A program made the position numbers and the translations under genes. The notes beneath the pieces are model-generated. The model searched no databases, was not told the origin of the DNA, and worked only from the letters and a program-made list of their open reading frames with translations. From Opitutia bacterium Tous-C1TDCM (GTDB lineage: Bacteria; Verrucomicrobiota; Verrucomicrobiia; Opitutales; Opitutaceae): 48,047 nucleotides of DNA. The stretch lies in assembly GCA_002288455.1 (NCBI GenBank), contig NEUS01000018.1:1-48047 (forward strand), given 5' to 3'. Shown piece by piece: positions 30,401-38,401 of this stretch (position 1 is the stretch's first letter; each line of letters starts with the position of its first letter).

Positions 30401-30482
30401 CGGGCGCGGAGGTTTGGGCGCCGGCGAGCGCGGCGAAGACCCAGTGCAGGGTCAGGAGCAGGGGCAGGATGGACTTTTTCAT
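27480..30482 (-). CDS. TonB-dependent outer-membrane receptor (no STN domain)
   Basis: A 1000-residue receptor. A signal peptide (MKKSILPLLLTLHWVFAALAG) is followed by a CarboxypepD-reg-like beta-sandwich (about 26-110: GTIAGRVFNPATGEY, GEYRLYPVPAGNVTLSVSYTGY). Then come the plug domain (about 135-260, EVRTVRLGGLPSDYTAVLMDG) and a 22-strand-type barrel ending in a C-terminal aromatic residue (SVKGTY). It is closely similar along most of its length to the next receptor, indicating tandem duplication, but lacks the N-terminal STN domain, so it can transport but probably not signal to FecR. The start at 30482 gives a clean signal peptide; an ATG four codons upstream is possible. The ligand is unknown, presumably an oligosaccharide. 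Confidence 0.9.
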   Translation of the reverse strand: MKKSILPLLLTLHWVFAALAGAQTSAPGTIAGRVFNPATGEYIRNATIRVEGGAVSAVSAGGGEYRLYPVPAGNVTLSVSYTGYRTVTAAVAVPAGATVARDFELVSTLAAEAATPGATVKLDAFVVGGQREGAAKAIMDQRNSMNITNTVASDMFGDNAEGNIGEFLRHMPGVQLELFFGEVRTVRLGGLPSDYTAVLMDGMSLASVDAGTSGAANSRAFTMEMASLNSVESIEISKTISADVDANAPAGTINLRTKRAFDRAGRRMSWQTNVTAHSQEFNLQRSLGPDEDRRSRKIRPGGILEYSDIFLNKRLGVVLNLSLSDVYQEAVVASLAYNATPTATDSRPLVPTTLNYQWAPRTNRRFAVTFAADYKINAHLDAGLGVVYNLADLWTPQRNIVFNAGPRAGVIGGDPLLEFTSAPTGVVQTNPVAVAKLGETTTLLPRITYRRHNLEVEAKGSFSDSTSWYDPYSRRDSIRDFNTPTVNNVTFRAQRSGPLAADWKFAQVAGPDIGNGANYTSPAITVNDGRFGRTTLISAEVAASLKTTVAQLPVTWKAGAKSRYQIQKFEDDTLAWRRDYIGVPATGGWAAYNSPWAFSLGQAGSSIRSISGSNIFMPDLRALGGAVQSNPAAFRPNWGANATNYYQSYVARKRRFYEQIDSGFAMATTTWNRLTARAGLRWEETGTEANEANGRTPAEVRAAGYGVTPAGVATTIEGIQYQFLSRPRTRRTGTYDNLFPSASLKYPFTRNLEGQLGFSSTIRRPPYAAIAGVWAINETARTVTAPNANLKPETARNFTGRLAYYFEPVGQVAVTASQRNVKDMLITDTLSAQEFGYTGTDELAGYDFLTTENGAGTTRIRSVELEYNQNLGFLGAAFKRLGVHGSYTRLYASIPTATLTPHLASAGLNYTLNRLNVYANWNWTDDFPRNVAGTVYRRHHSNVDIGGGWRLGPHYTLSVAVRNLTDTPWLDLQRFPSAPNALIRHETVGTSWTFSVKGTY

Positions 30483-30639
30483 GGAGAGTCGCATCCCGGT
30501 CGGGCGGGTAGGCGTGGCTGGTGCGGACGGACCGGGGTTGCCGATACTCGTCGTGCCGCCGGCCGAAATGGGTTATTGCGTTTTCCGTATCGCCCGAACT
30601 CGGGTCGACGGCCGGGGCGACCGCGCTGGCCGCGCGGGT

Positions 30640-33600
30640 TCAGTACGCTGCTTTGAGCGCGAAGGTCCAGGACGTGCCGACTTTCTCGAAGCGCGTGACG
30701 GCGGTGGCGCCGGATTCGAACCGCTGCAGGTCGATCCACGGGACGTCGGTGAGATTCCGGGCATTCACGGAGAAACTGTAGCGGCGCGTGAGCCGCCAGG
30801 CCGCCGCGACATCAAGGTTGGCGTGGTGCCGGCGATACACGGTGCCGGCCGGGTTCCGGGTCATGTCCGCGCTCCACGTCCAATCGGCAAGGATACGGAG
30901 GCGGCCGGCCGAGTAGCTCGCGCCGGCGGTGGCGAGATGGGGCGTGAAGCCGGTGGGCCGACTGGCGGCGGCGAACCGGGTATAGCTGCCGTGGACCGCG
31001 CCGCGGCGGAAACCGGGGCCGAGGAAGCCGAGGCTCTGGTTGTAGTCGAGGGCGAGATTGCGGACCGTGAGGCGATCCGCGCCGTTGCGGCCGGTGATGA
31101 AATCGTAGCGCGCATAGTCCGACGGGCCGCGGTAGCCGAAAGCGGCCGCCCCGATCCGGTCCGTGACGATCGGATGGCGGACGTCGAGTTGGGTGGCGGT
31201 GAGCGAGAGTTGCCCGACGGGCTCGAAGTAGGCGGCGAGGCGCGCCGAAACGACGGCCGCTTGCTCCGGTCGCAGCTGTGGATTGGGCGCAGTGACGGAC
31301 AGGTCCGCTTCGTTTAACAGCCAGGCACCGGCAAGGGCGGCGTACGGCGGGCGCCGGAGGGTGCGGCCGAACGCGAGTTGCGCGTCGAGGTTTCGGGTCG
31401 GCGAGTACTTCAGGGCCGCGCTGGGAAACAGCGTATTGTATCCGGACTCGCGGCGGGTCCGGGGGCGGGAAAAGTACTGGTGCCGGATTCCCTCCACGGT
31501 CGTGGCGATCCCGTTGGCGCCGACGTCGAAGCCGGCCTCGCGCACTTCGGTCGGCGCCAGCGGGGTGAGCTCGGCTGTCGCGGTGGCGGTGTGTTCCCAA
31601 CGCAAGCCGGCGCGGAATAGGAGTCGGCGCCAGGTGCCGGTGGCCATCGCAAAGCCGGCATCGATCCGCTCGTGCAGTCGGCGGTCGCGCGCGACCTGCG
31701 ATTCGTAGTAGTTGACCGCGTTGCTGCCCCAGTTGGTCCGGAAGCCGGCGTGGGCGGTGCGGTAGCGACGGCCCAACGCGGCGAGATTCGGGAGAAAGAT
31801 TTCGCGGCCCGAGGAAGTCGCGATACCGGCATCCACGAGGCCGAGTCGAAACGGCCACGGCGAGGCGGAGCCGGCCCACGCGCCCGCGGCCGGCGCCCCG
31901 ACAAGATCGGTTCGCCAGGCGAGCGTATCGTCGGCGAAGGTCTGGAGATGGTGCCGGGTCTTGAGCCCGGTTTTCCAGGCGACGGGAACCGAGCCGAGCA
32001 GGGTGCGTCCGCTGCCCGCGACTTCTCCCGACGCCAGAACGGTCCGGCCGAAGCGGCCGTCGTTCGCGGTGAATGCGGGGCTGGAGAAGCTGGCACCGTC
32101 GGCCAGATCCGGGCCCCCGATCTGCACGAAGTTCCAATCCACCGCGAGCAACGAGGACCGCGCGGCGCTGAAGCGGATGTTGCCGGCGGTGGGCCCGTTG
32201 AAGTCGCGGATCGAGTTCCGGAATCCGAGCGGGTCGTAGCGGCTGCTCGAATTGCTGTACGAGCCCTTGGCTTCGATTTCGAAGTCGCCGCGCCGGTAGG
32301 CCACTCTCGGCAGCAGCGTGACCGTCTCGCCCCGCTTCGCGATCGCCGCGGGATTCACCTGCACGGAACCGTTGGGCGCGGAGGTGAAGGCCAGCAGCGG
32401 GTCGGGGCCGACGATGTCCGTCCGGGTGCCGGTGTTGAACGTCACGCGGCGCTGCGGTGTCCAGAGGTCCGCCAGATTGTACACCACTCCGAGGCCGGCT
32501 TCGACGGCGGGCGCGAGCCGGGCATCCGCGGAGAACGTGACCGAGAAACGCCGGTTGAAGCGCGGCGCCCATTGGTAGCTCAAGCTGGCCGGTACGGGCG
32601 GGCGCAGGTCGCCCGGAGCGGTCGGTTCGTGGTAGGTGAACGCCGCGACGACGGCCTCCTGGTAGACATTGGACTCGGTGACGTTCAGGACGATGCCGAG
32701 CCGGCGGTCGAGGAACGTGTCCGAATACTCAAGAATGCCGCCGGGCCGGAGTTTTCGTCGGCGGCGTTCCTCGTCCGGCCCCGGCGTGCGGCCGAGGGTG
32801 AAGGCTTCGGAATGGGCCGTGAGGTTCGTTTGCCACGACACGTGGCGCCCGGCGCGGTCGAAGGCCCGCTTGGTGCGGAGGTTGATCGTGCCGGCGGGCG
32901 CGTTGGCGTCGACGTCGGCGCTGACCGTGCGGGAAATCTCGATCGATTCGACGCTGTTGAGCGAAGCCATTTCCATGGTGAAGGCGCGCGAGTTGGCGGC
33001 GCCGCCGGTGCCGGAGTCGACGCTGGCGAGGGGCATGCCGTCCATCGTCACCGCGGTGTAGTCCGAAGGCAGGCCGTTCAGCCGCACGGTCCGGACCTCG
33101 CCGAAAAACACGTCCAGTTCGACGCCGGGCAGATGCCGCATGAACTCGCCGATGTTGCCCTCGGGGTTGTCGCCGAAGGTGTCGGAGGCGACGGTGTGCG
33201 TGATGTTCATCGAGCCGCGTTGTTCCATGATCGCCTTGGCGGCGCCTTCGCGATCCGCCGGCACCACCAACGGCGAGAGCCGCACGGGTTCGTCGGCGGC
33301 GGGCCGGGCCGGAGCAAGTTGGCTGACGATTTCGAAATCCTGGCGCACGACCGCTCCCGGCGGCACCTGCACCGTCGCGACGGCGGTGCGGTATCCGGTA
33401 AAACTTACGCTCAGGGCCACGGGCCCGGGACCGACCGGGGCCAGCCGATACTCGCCGCCGGGACCGGAAACGGCAGCGAGGTCGGGGGCGTCGCCGCGGA
33501 TGCGCGCGTGGCGCACATATTCCCCATTGGCGGGGTTGTAGATGCGGCCGACGATGACGCCGGGAGTTTGGCGGGCGCGCGGGCTTCGCCCGATCATCCA

Positions 33601-33990
33601 GGCTTGCGAGGTCGGGTCGTCGACCAGTTCGAGCGCGGTGCCGGCGAGGAGCTTCTCCAGCGCGACGCGCGGGGTGTAGCGGCCGGCGACGGCGTTCGTC
33701 GTCACGCCGCGGACGACATCGACCATGAAGATGATCTGCTGCTCGGCGATCCCCGCAAACCGCCGCAGAGTTTCAGCCGCGTCGCCGGCCGGCAGATCGA
33801 AGGTACGCGCGGGCGGCTTCGGGCTCGGCGCCGCGGTATCCTGTCCGGCGGCAACGACGCCGCAGAAAGCGAGGAACAGCATGCAAACCCATGGGCGCAC
33901 GGCGCGTCCTGCCGCCCGCGGGAGACGGGCGACGCGCGCGGGGGCGGTGCGACGGCAGGATCCTCGGTCGGGGGCGGGGTTGGGGTTCAT
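30640..33990 (-). CDS. TonB-dependent receptor with N-terminal STN signalling domain
   Basis: A 1116-residue FecA-like receptor. The N-region is long and Arg-rich before a hydrophobic core at about 35-48 (CMLFLAFCGVVAAG). An STN domain follows at about 64-135 (FDLPAGDAAETLRRFAG...VALEKLLAGTALEL), then a CarboxypepD-reg-like domain, plug (VRTVRLNGLPSDYTAVTMDG) and barrel ending ALKAAY. The STN domain normally docks on FecR, and fecR and an ECF sigma gene lie directly upstream on the same strand, so ligand binding likely switches on this locus. The paralogue at 27480-30482 lies 157 bp downstream. The long n-region leaves the exact start uncertain. Confidence 0.9.
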   Translation of the reverse strand: MNPNPAPDRGSCRRTAPARVARLPRAAGRAVRPWVCMLFLAFCGVVAAGQDTAAPSPKPPARTFDLPAGDAAETLRRFAGIAEQQIIFMVDVVRGVTTNAVAGRYTPRVALEKLLAGTALELVDDPTSQAWMIGRSPRARQTPGVIVGRIYNPANGEYVRHARIRGDAPDLAAVSGPGGEYRLAPVGPGPVALSVSFTGYRTAVATVQVPPGAVVRQDFEIVSQLAPARPAADEPVRLSPLVVPADREGAAKAIMEQRGSMNITHTVASDTFGDNPEGNIGEFMRHLPGVELDVFFGEVRTVRLNGLPSDYTAVTMDGMPLASVDSGTGGAANSRAFTMEMASLNSVESIEISRTVSADVDANAPAGTINLRTKRAFDRAGRHVSWQTNLTAHSEAFTLGRTPGPDEERRRRKLRPGGILEYSDTFLDRRLGIVLNVTESNVYQEAVVAAFTYHEPTAPGDLRPPVPASLSYQWAPRFNRRFSVTFSADARLAPAVEAGLGVVYNLADLWTPQRRVTFNTGTRTDIVGPDPLLAFTSAPNGSVQVNPAAIAKRGETVTLLPRVAYRRGDFEIEAKGSYSNSSSRYDPLGFRNSIRDFNGPTAGNIRFSAARSSLLAVDWNFVQIGGPDLADGASFSSPAFTANDGRFGRTVLASGEVAGSGRTLLGSVPVAWKTGLKTRHHLQTFADDTLAWRTDLVGAPAAGAWAGSASPWPFRLGLVDAGIATSSGREIFLPNLAALGRRYRTAHAGFRTNWGSNAVNYYESQVARDRRLHERIDAGFAMATGTWRRLLFRAGLRWEHTATATAELTPLAPTEVREAGFDVGANGIATTVEGIRHQYFSRPRTRRESGYNTLFPSAALKYSPTRNLDAQLAFGRTLRRPPYAALAGAWLLNEADLSVTAPNPQLRPEQAAVVSARLAAYFEPVGQLSLTATQLDVRHPIVTDRIGAAAFGYRGPSDYARYDFITGRNGADRLTVRNLALDYNQSLGFLGPGFRRGAVHGSYTRFAAASRPTGFTPHLATAGASYSAGRLRILADWTWSADMTRNPAGTVYRRHHANLDVAAAWRLTRRYSFSVNARNLTDVPWIDLQRFESGATAVTRFEKVGTSWTFALKAAY

Positions 33991-34050
33991 GACGGGGCCG
34001 CGGCGATTTGGGCGGGGCCGGCTGCGACCACCCTGGCGGCGGCGACGCCC

Positions 34051-35100
34051 TCACCGGGGCGCATCGGTCGCCGGGTGCAGGGCAATCTCGAATTCACCGC
34101 GCCGTTCGGCCCGGACGGTGCCGCTCTGCTCCATCAGGCGGACAAAGCCTTCGACATTGTCCGAGGCAAAGACACCGGCGACCGGGCGGGCCGCGAGCGC
34201 GGGGTCCGTGAGCACCAGCCGGAGCCGGTTGCGGCGGTTGAACTCCTCGACGGCATCGCGCAGCGGCACCGCATCGAAGAACAGCCGCTTCTCCTGCCAG
34301 GCCAGCGCCCGCCGGATGGCGGCGGCGTCCACGCGTTCGATCACGGCCTTGGTTCCGGAGGCGCGGACGCCGCCCGCGAGCGGAATTCTGGTCCGTTCGC
34401 CGGCCGACATGTCCGCGAGGTGTTCGCCGGCGGATCCGGGCGAGCCCGGAGCATCGGCGACCGCCACGCGGCCCTCGGTCACGAGCAGATCGAGCCCGGC
34501 GGATCCGACATTGACGAGGAAGGCGGTGCCGACGGCGCGCACCGTTACTCCGGCGGCGGCGACGACGAACGGCCGCCGCGGATCTTTCGCGACCCGAAAA
34601 TGCACCTCGCCGGACTGCAGCACGATCCGCCGGACCCCGGGGGCAAACGCGACGAGCACCGCGCTGTTCTGGTTCATTTCAACGACGGAGCCGTCGTCCA
34701 GGAGCACGCGTTGGTATCCGCCGGCCTCGCACACGTAGCGCCGGCCGGATTCGGCCGGCGTCGGCCATTGCCACCAGGCGAACAGGCCGACCAGCACGGC
34801 GGCGGCGCAGGCGGAATAAAAAGCGCGGCGGCGGGCGGACGGAAAGGGGACCACGCGCGGTGGCGGCGCCGACGGCGCGGCGGCGGGGGGCGGAGGCAGG
34901 GTGTCGCGCACGGCGGGCAGCTGGCGCAGCAGCGTTTGGCCCCATTGCAGACGGCGGAGGGCCGCCGCGTGCCGGGGGTCCTGCCGCTGCCACGCCTCGA
35001 ATTCACGCCGACGATCGGGCGCCAGGCCTTCGTCGGCTTCGGCGAGCCAGAGGGCTGCGGCGTCGGCAATCCGGTCGGATTCGTCTTCCGTCGGGTTCAT
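34051..35100 (-). CDS. FecR-type anti-sigma/sigma-regulator protein
   Basis: A 349-residue inner-membrane regulator. A cytoplasmic N-terminal domain (DUF4880-like: ALWLAEADEGLAPDRRREFEAW) precedes a Pro-rich stretch and one membrane helix at about 93-112 (AFYSACAAAVLVGLFAWWQW). The periplasmic part has the FecR beta domain (LDDGSVVEMNQNSAVLV, VAKDPRRPFVV, VRAVGTAFLV) and a C-terminal STN-like domain (FFDAVPLRDAVEEFNRRNRLRLV). Its start overlaps the sigma gene's stop by 4 nt (ATGA). It should hold the ECF sigma factor until the receptor at 30640-33990 reports substrate through its STN domain. Confidence 0.93.
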   Translation of the reverse strand: MNPTEDESDRIADAAALWLAEADEGLAPDRRREFEAWQRQDPRHAAALRRLQWGQTLLRQLPAVRDTLPPPPAAAPSAPPPRVVPFPSARRRAFYSACAAAVLVGLFAWWQWPTPAESGRRYVCEAGGYQRVLLDDGSVVEMNQNSAVLVAFAPGVRRIVLQSGEVHFRVAKDPRRPFVVAAAGVTVRAVGTAFLVNVGSAGLDLLVTEGRVAVADAPGSPGSAGEHLADMSAGERTRIPLAGGVRASGTKAVIERVDAAAIRRALAWQEKRLFFDAVPLRDAVEEFNRRNRLRLVLTDPALAARPVAGVFASDNVEGFVRLMEQSGTVRAERRGEFEIALHPATDAPR

Positions 35101-35675
35101 CGGAAATCCTCCCCCGGCGCGAGGCCGTGTTCGGCAAAGTATTCGGTGCAGCGGCGCAGGCCCTTCGCGATGTGGATTTTCACGGTTTCGGGGGAAATGC
35201 CGAGGCGGACGGCGATTTCCTTGTAGGAAAGATTTTCGAGGTGGCGGAGCATCATGACTTCACGGCAGCGATCGGGGAGGGAGCGCACGGCGTCGGCGAG
35301 CACTTCGAGTTCATACTGCCGGTCGATGAGCTCGGCGCCGCCTGACTCCTCGTACAAGACGGGCAGGTCGACGGAATCGGTTATCGGCTGCATCGGTAGG
35401 ACGCGCTGATGGCGGAGAAAATCCACGGCCACGTTTCGCGCCGTCGTGAAAAGGAGGGCGCGGGGGCAGCGGATGGCGGTCCGTTGCCGGAGCTTGAGCA
35501 GCCGGGCGTAGGTTTCCTGCACGACATCGCTCGGATCCGCGAGGGACGGAAAACGGCGGCGGAGGTAGGCCCGCAGGGCGGGTTCGTGGGGTTGCAACTC
35601 CGCCTCGAACCATCCGGCCGTTCCGGGGTCGTTCGGCAGGTCGGGAAGCGGGGCGGACATCGGGGAGTTTTGCAT
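35097..35675 (-). CDS. ECF-family RNA polymerase sigma factor (FecI-like)
   Basis: A 192-residue sigma-70 family factor. Region 2 carries PSDVVQETYARLLKL and ALLFTTARNVAVDFLRHQR. Region 4 carries LPDRCREVMMLRHLENLSYKEIAVRLGISPETVKIHIAKG, with the helix-turn-helix. FecI-like factors direct transcription of adjacent TonB receptors. It is coupled to fecR and is the first gene of the minus-strand unit sigma-fecR-receptor-receptor. The start at 35675 (MQNSPMSAPLPD) was chosen; the second ATG five codons later is equally possible. A perfect 16-bp palindrome lies about 28 nt upstream. Confidence 0.92.
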   Translation of the reverse strand: MQNSPMSAPLPDLPNDPGTAGWFEAELQPHEPALRAYLRRRFPSLADPSDVVQETYARLLKLRQRTAIRCPRALLFTTARNVAVDFLRHQRVLPMQPITDSVDLPVLYEESGGAELIDRQYELEVLADAVRSLPDRCREVMMLRHLENLSYKEIAVRLGISPETVKIHIAKGLRRCTEYFAEHGLAPGEDFR

Positions 35676-35702
35676 CCGGCCGGCCCCGAGCCGAGTCGAG
35701 CC

Positions 35703-35718
35703 CAAATCCCCGGATTTG
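35703..35718. promoter_or_regulatory. Palindrome upstream of the ECF sigma gene
   Basis: CAAATCC-CC-GGATTTG, a perfect dyad 28 nt upstream of the sigma-factor start, in a 293-bp divergent gap shared with the FAD oxidoreductase gene. It may be an operator or leader hairpin. A run of seven Ts follows at about 35731. No confident -35/-10 was found. Confidence 0.3.
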
Positions 35719-35968
35719 CCGGCGCGGTAATTTTTTTCACGGGCGGATAACCCGATCCGGCGGGTGATCCGACGTAGCGGCTGGCGGCAGGGGCAAAGCC
35801 GGGCCGGCGCCGGTTGTCGCCGCGGGGCCGGAGGATGCGCCGCATGCGGGGGGAGTAACCCATTTCACCGCTTCGGTCGACGTACGGGCAAGGCGTTGCA
35901 ACCCCGTCACGCCGGCTCGCGCGGGCGAAACCCCGATCGTCGAGGCCCGCCGTCCCCGAGATTTTTCC

Positions 35969-38401
35969 ATGACCACTCCGTATCGTTTCCTTCCTTGTCG
36001 ACTCCTGTTTGCCGTCGGCTGCGTTCTTCTGGCGGCGGCCGTTGGCTCGCCGGCGCCGCTGCGGGCGGCCGCGGCGGATGCCGTCGGCAAACCCGGTCTC
36101 GTGTGGCTGGAGACCGAAAACTTCAAGCAGCCCGGCGGCTGGACCAAAGATTGGCAGTTCATCGACCAGATGGGTTCGCCGTACCTCATGGCGATCGGCT
36201 ACGGGTCGCCGGTGGCCGACGCGACGACGACGGTCGAGCGGCTGCCGGCCGGACGTTACCGGCTCTGGGCGCGCACCAACGACTGGGTGCCCCAGCACCA
36301 CCCGGGCAAGTTCGAGATCAAGTTGAACGGCCGGAGCGTGCCCATGGTCTTCGGCGCTTCCGGCCGCGACGGTTGGACTTGGGAGGACGGCGGCGTGCAC
36401 GCCCTCGAAGGCGATGTCGCGGTCGCGCTCCACGACCTGCAGGGCTACTACGGCCGCTGCGACGTCGTCGTGCTCGCGCGCGATCCCGATTGGGTTCCGC
36501 CGGCCGGCAAGACCGAGATCGCCGCCCTGCGGCTGGCGCACGGGGCGCTGAGCGCGGAGATCCACGAGGCGGGCACCTACGACGTGGTGGTGGTGGGCGG
36601 CGGAATCGCCGGGACGTTCGCGGCGGTGTCGGCGGCGCGCCAAGGCGCGAAGACGATGCTGATCCAGAATCGCGCGCTGCTCGGCGGCAACGCCAGCACC
36701 GAGAATCTGGTGCCGCCCGTGGGCGCGATGCAAAACCGGCTCACCAAGGAACAGATCGAGCTGGACCCGCGCGAAACCGGGCTGATCGAGGAAGTGAATC
36801 TCTACGGCCGCCAGCGCTACTTCGAGGTGGGGCGCTACTGGCCGAGCCGCCTGCAACTCTTGGCCGAAGCCGAACCGAATCTGGTCACGCGTTTTCTCAC
36901 CGAGGCGACGGGCGTCGAGCTGCGCGACGGCGAAATCGCCGCGGTGCTTTGCACCGAGATCGAGACCGGCCGGCGGCTGCGGATCCGCGGGCGGCTTTTT
37001 GTCGACGCGACGGGCAACGCCGTCGTGGGGCTCTGGGCCGGCGCCCAGGCCATGTACGGCAAGGAGCCGAAGGCGATGTACAACGAGACCAAGGCGCCGG
37101 ACACGGCGTCGGACGACGTCCTCGGCAGTTCGTTGAAGTATTGGTACACCAAGGCGAACGGGAACATGCCATTCGCCGGTCCGGCGTGGGCGTATCCGTT
37201 CCACCAATGCTCCGACTTCGGCACGATCCGCGACCGGCATCCGTCCGTCGCCGGGATCGACACGCAATGGGTGATCGAACTCGGCGGGACCGGTCGGACG
37301 TACGAAAAAGCCGAGGCGACGCGCGACGATCTGATCCGGTTGATCTACGGCCTCTGGGATCACGTGAAGAATCACTGCAAGGATCCGGTCAACGCCGACG
37401 CGGCGAAACTGCAGCTCGCTTGGGTCGGGCACGTCGTGGGCATGCGCGAGAGCTTCCGGCTGCTGGGCGACTACGTGATGGTCGAGTCCGACGTGACCAA
37501 GCAGCCCCTTCTTGACGACCGCGTGGCCTACGGCGGCTGGGGCCTCGACGACCATCCGTCGCTGGGCTTCTTCGACAAAACGCGACTCAAGAACCACACC
37601 CACGGCGGGTTGCTGTTCTCGGTGCCTTACCGCAGTCTCTATTCCGCCAATATCCCCAACCTGATGATGGCGGGGCGGAACATCTCCGTCACGCACGTGG
37701 CCCTGACGGCGACGCGGGTGATGCTGACGACGGGCACGATCGGCCAGGCGGTCGGAACGGCGGCCGGGATGTGCATCGCCAAGGACGTGAAGCCGCGCGC
37801 GATTTACCAACGGCACCTCGAAGAGCTGCAGCAGCAATTGCTGAAGGACGGCGCCTACCTGATCGAGTTGCCCAATCTCGATCCGCGGGATCTGGCCCGG
37901 AAGGCGACGGCCTCGGCCTCGAGCGAGAAAGCCCCCGCGCGCGAGGCTGTGAACGGATATTCCCGGGCGCGTTTCCCGACCACCACGGCCAACGCCACGA
38001 TGCGCGAGAATGCGTGGTTGCCGGATCCGGCCGCCGCCGGCGAGCAGTGGCTGCAACTGGCGTGGGATTCTCCGCAGCCGTTCAACGTCGTGCACGTCGT
38101 TTTCCAGAATCGCGGCAAATTGGCCCCCCGGAAATTCCGGCTCGAGGCCCGGGTGGGCGGCGCGTGGCGGACGGTGGCCGACGTGGCCAACGCCGACGGC
38201 GCCCGCCGTCTCGTGCTGCCGGTCGGCAAGGTCGAGGGCGATGCGCTCCGCGTCGTACTGACGGAAAACATCCACTACCACGGCGGGATCTGCGAGGTCC
38301 GGGTCTACCGGGAGACCGAGGCTGCCATCGAGCAGATCAAAAGCATCAACCGGGTGGTGGCCACGCCGCTCGGCGAGGTTCCGCTGCCGTGGGAACGGTG
38401 A
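35969..38401 (+). CDS. Exported FAD-dependent oxidoreductase with carbohydrate-binding-like domains
   Basis: An 810-residue protein. A signal peptide (about 1-35) precedes a beta-sandwich-like domain (about 42-172: LVWLETENFKQPGGWTKDW, ERLPAGRYRLWAR), often found next to polysaccharide-acting modules. An FAD_oxidored domain follows, with the dinucleotide motif VVVVGGGIAG (206-215), GGNAS (239-243), LFVDATGNA, and a closing MAGRNISVTHVALTATRVMLTTGTIGQAVGTAAG. A C-terminal jelly-roll of the F5/8 type (about 655-785: ENAWLPD, WLQLAWDSPQPFNVVHVVF) completes it. Related proteins occur in polysaccharide-utilisation loci of Bacteroidetes. It probably oxidises a sugar outside the cytoplasm. It overlaps the ApbE gene (GTGA), starting a four-gene coupled operon. 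Confidence 0.85.
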   Translation: MTTPYRFLPCRLLFAVGCVLLAAAVGSPAPLRAAAADAVGKPGLVWLETENFKQPGGWTKDWQFIDQMGSPYLMAIGYGSPVADATTTVERLPAGRYRLWARTNDWVPQHHPGKFEIKLNGRSVPMVFGASGRDGWTWEDGGVHALEGDVAVALHDLQGYYGRCDVVVLARDPDWVPPAGKTEIAALRLAHGALSAEIHEAGTYDVVVVGGGIAGTFAAVSAARQGAKTMLIQNRALLGGNASTENLVPPVGAMQNRLTKEQIELDPRETGLIEEVNLYGRQRYFEVGRYWPSRLQLLAEAEPNLVTRFLTEATGVELRDGEIAAVLCTEIETGRRLRIRGRLFVDATGNAVVGLWAGAQAMYGKEPKAMYNETKAPDTASDDVLGSSLKYWYTKANGNMPFAGPAWAYPFHQCSDFGTIRDRHPSVAGIDTQWVIELGGTGRTYEKAEATRDDLIRLIYGLWDHVKNHCKDPVNADAAKLQLAWVGHVVGMRESFRLLGDYVMVESDVTKQPLLDDRVAYGGWGLDDHPSLGFFDKTRLKNHTHGGLLFSVPYRSLYSANIPNLMMAGRNISVTHVALTATRVMLTTGTIGQAVGTAAGMCIAKDVKPRAIYQRHLEELQQQLLKDGAYLIELPNLDPRDLARKATASASSEKAPAREAVNGYSRARFPTTTANATMRENAWLPDPAAAGEQWLQLAWDSPQPFNVVHVVFQNRGKLAPRKFRLEARVGGAWRTVADVANADGARRLVLPVGKVEGDALRVVLTENIHYHGGICEVRVYRETEAAIEQIKSINRVVATPLGEVPLPWER

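Noticed and set aside
26166-30656. A plus-strand open frame of nearly 1500 codons opposite the TonB receptor gene
   Set aside because: Antisense shadow of a gene with clear plug and barrel motifs; composition is low in complexity and it runs through three unrelated genes.
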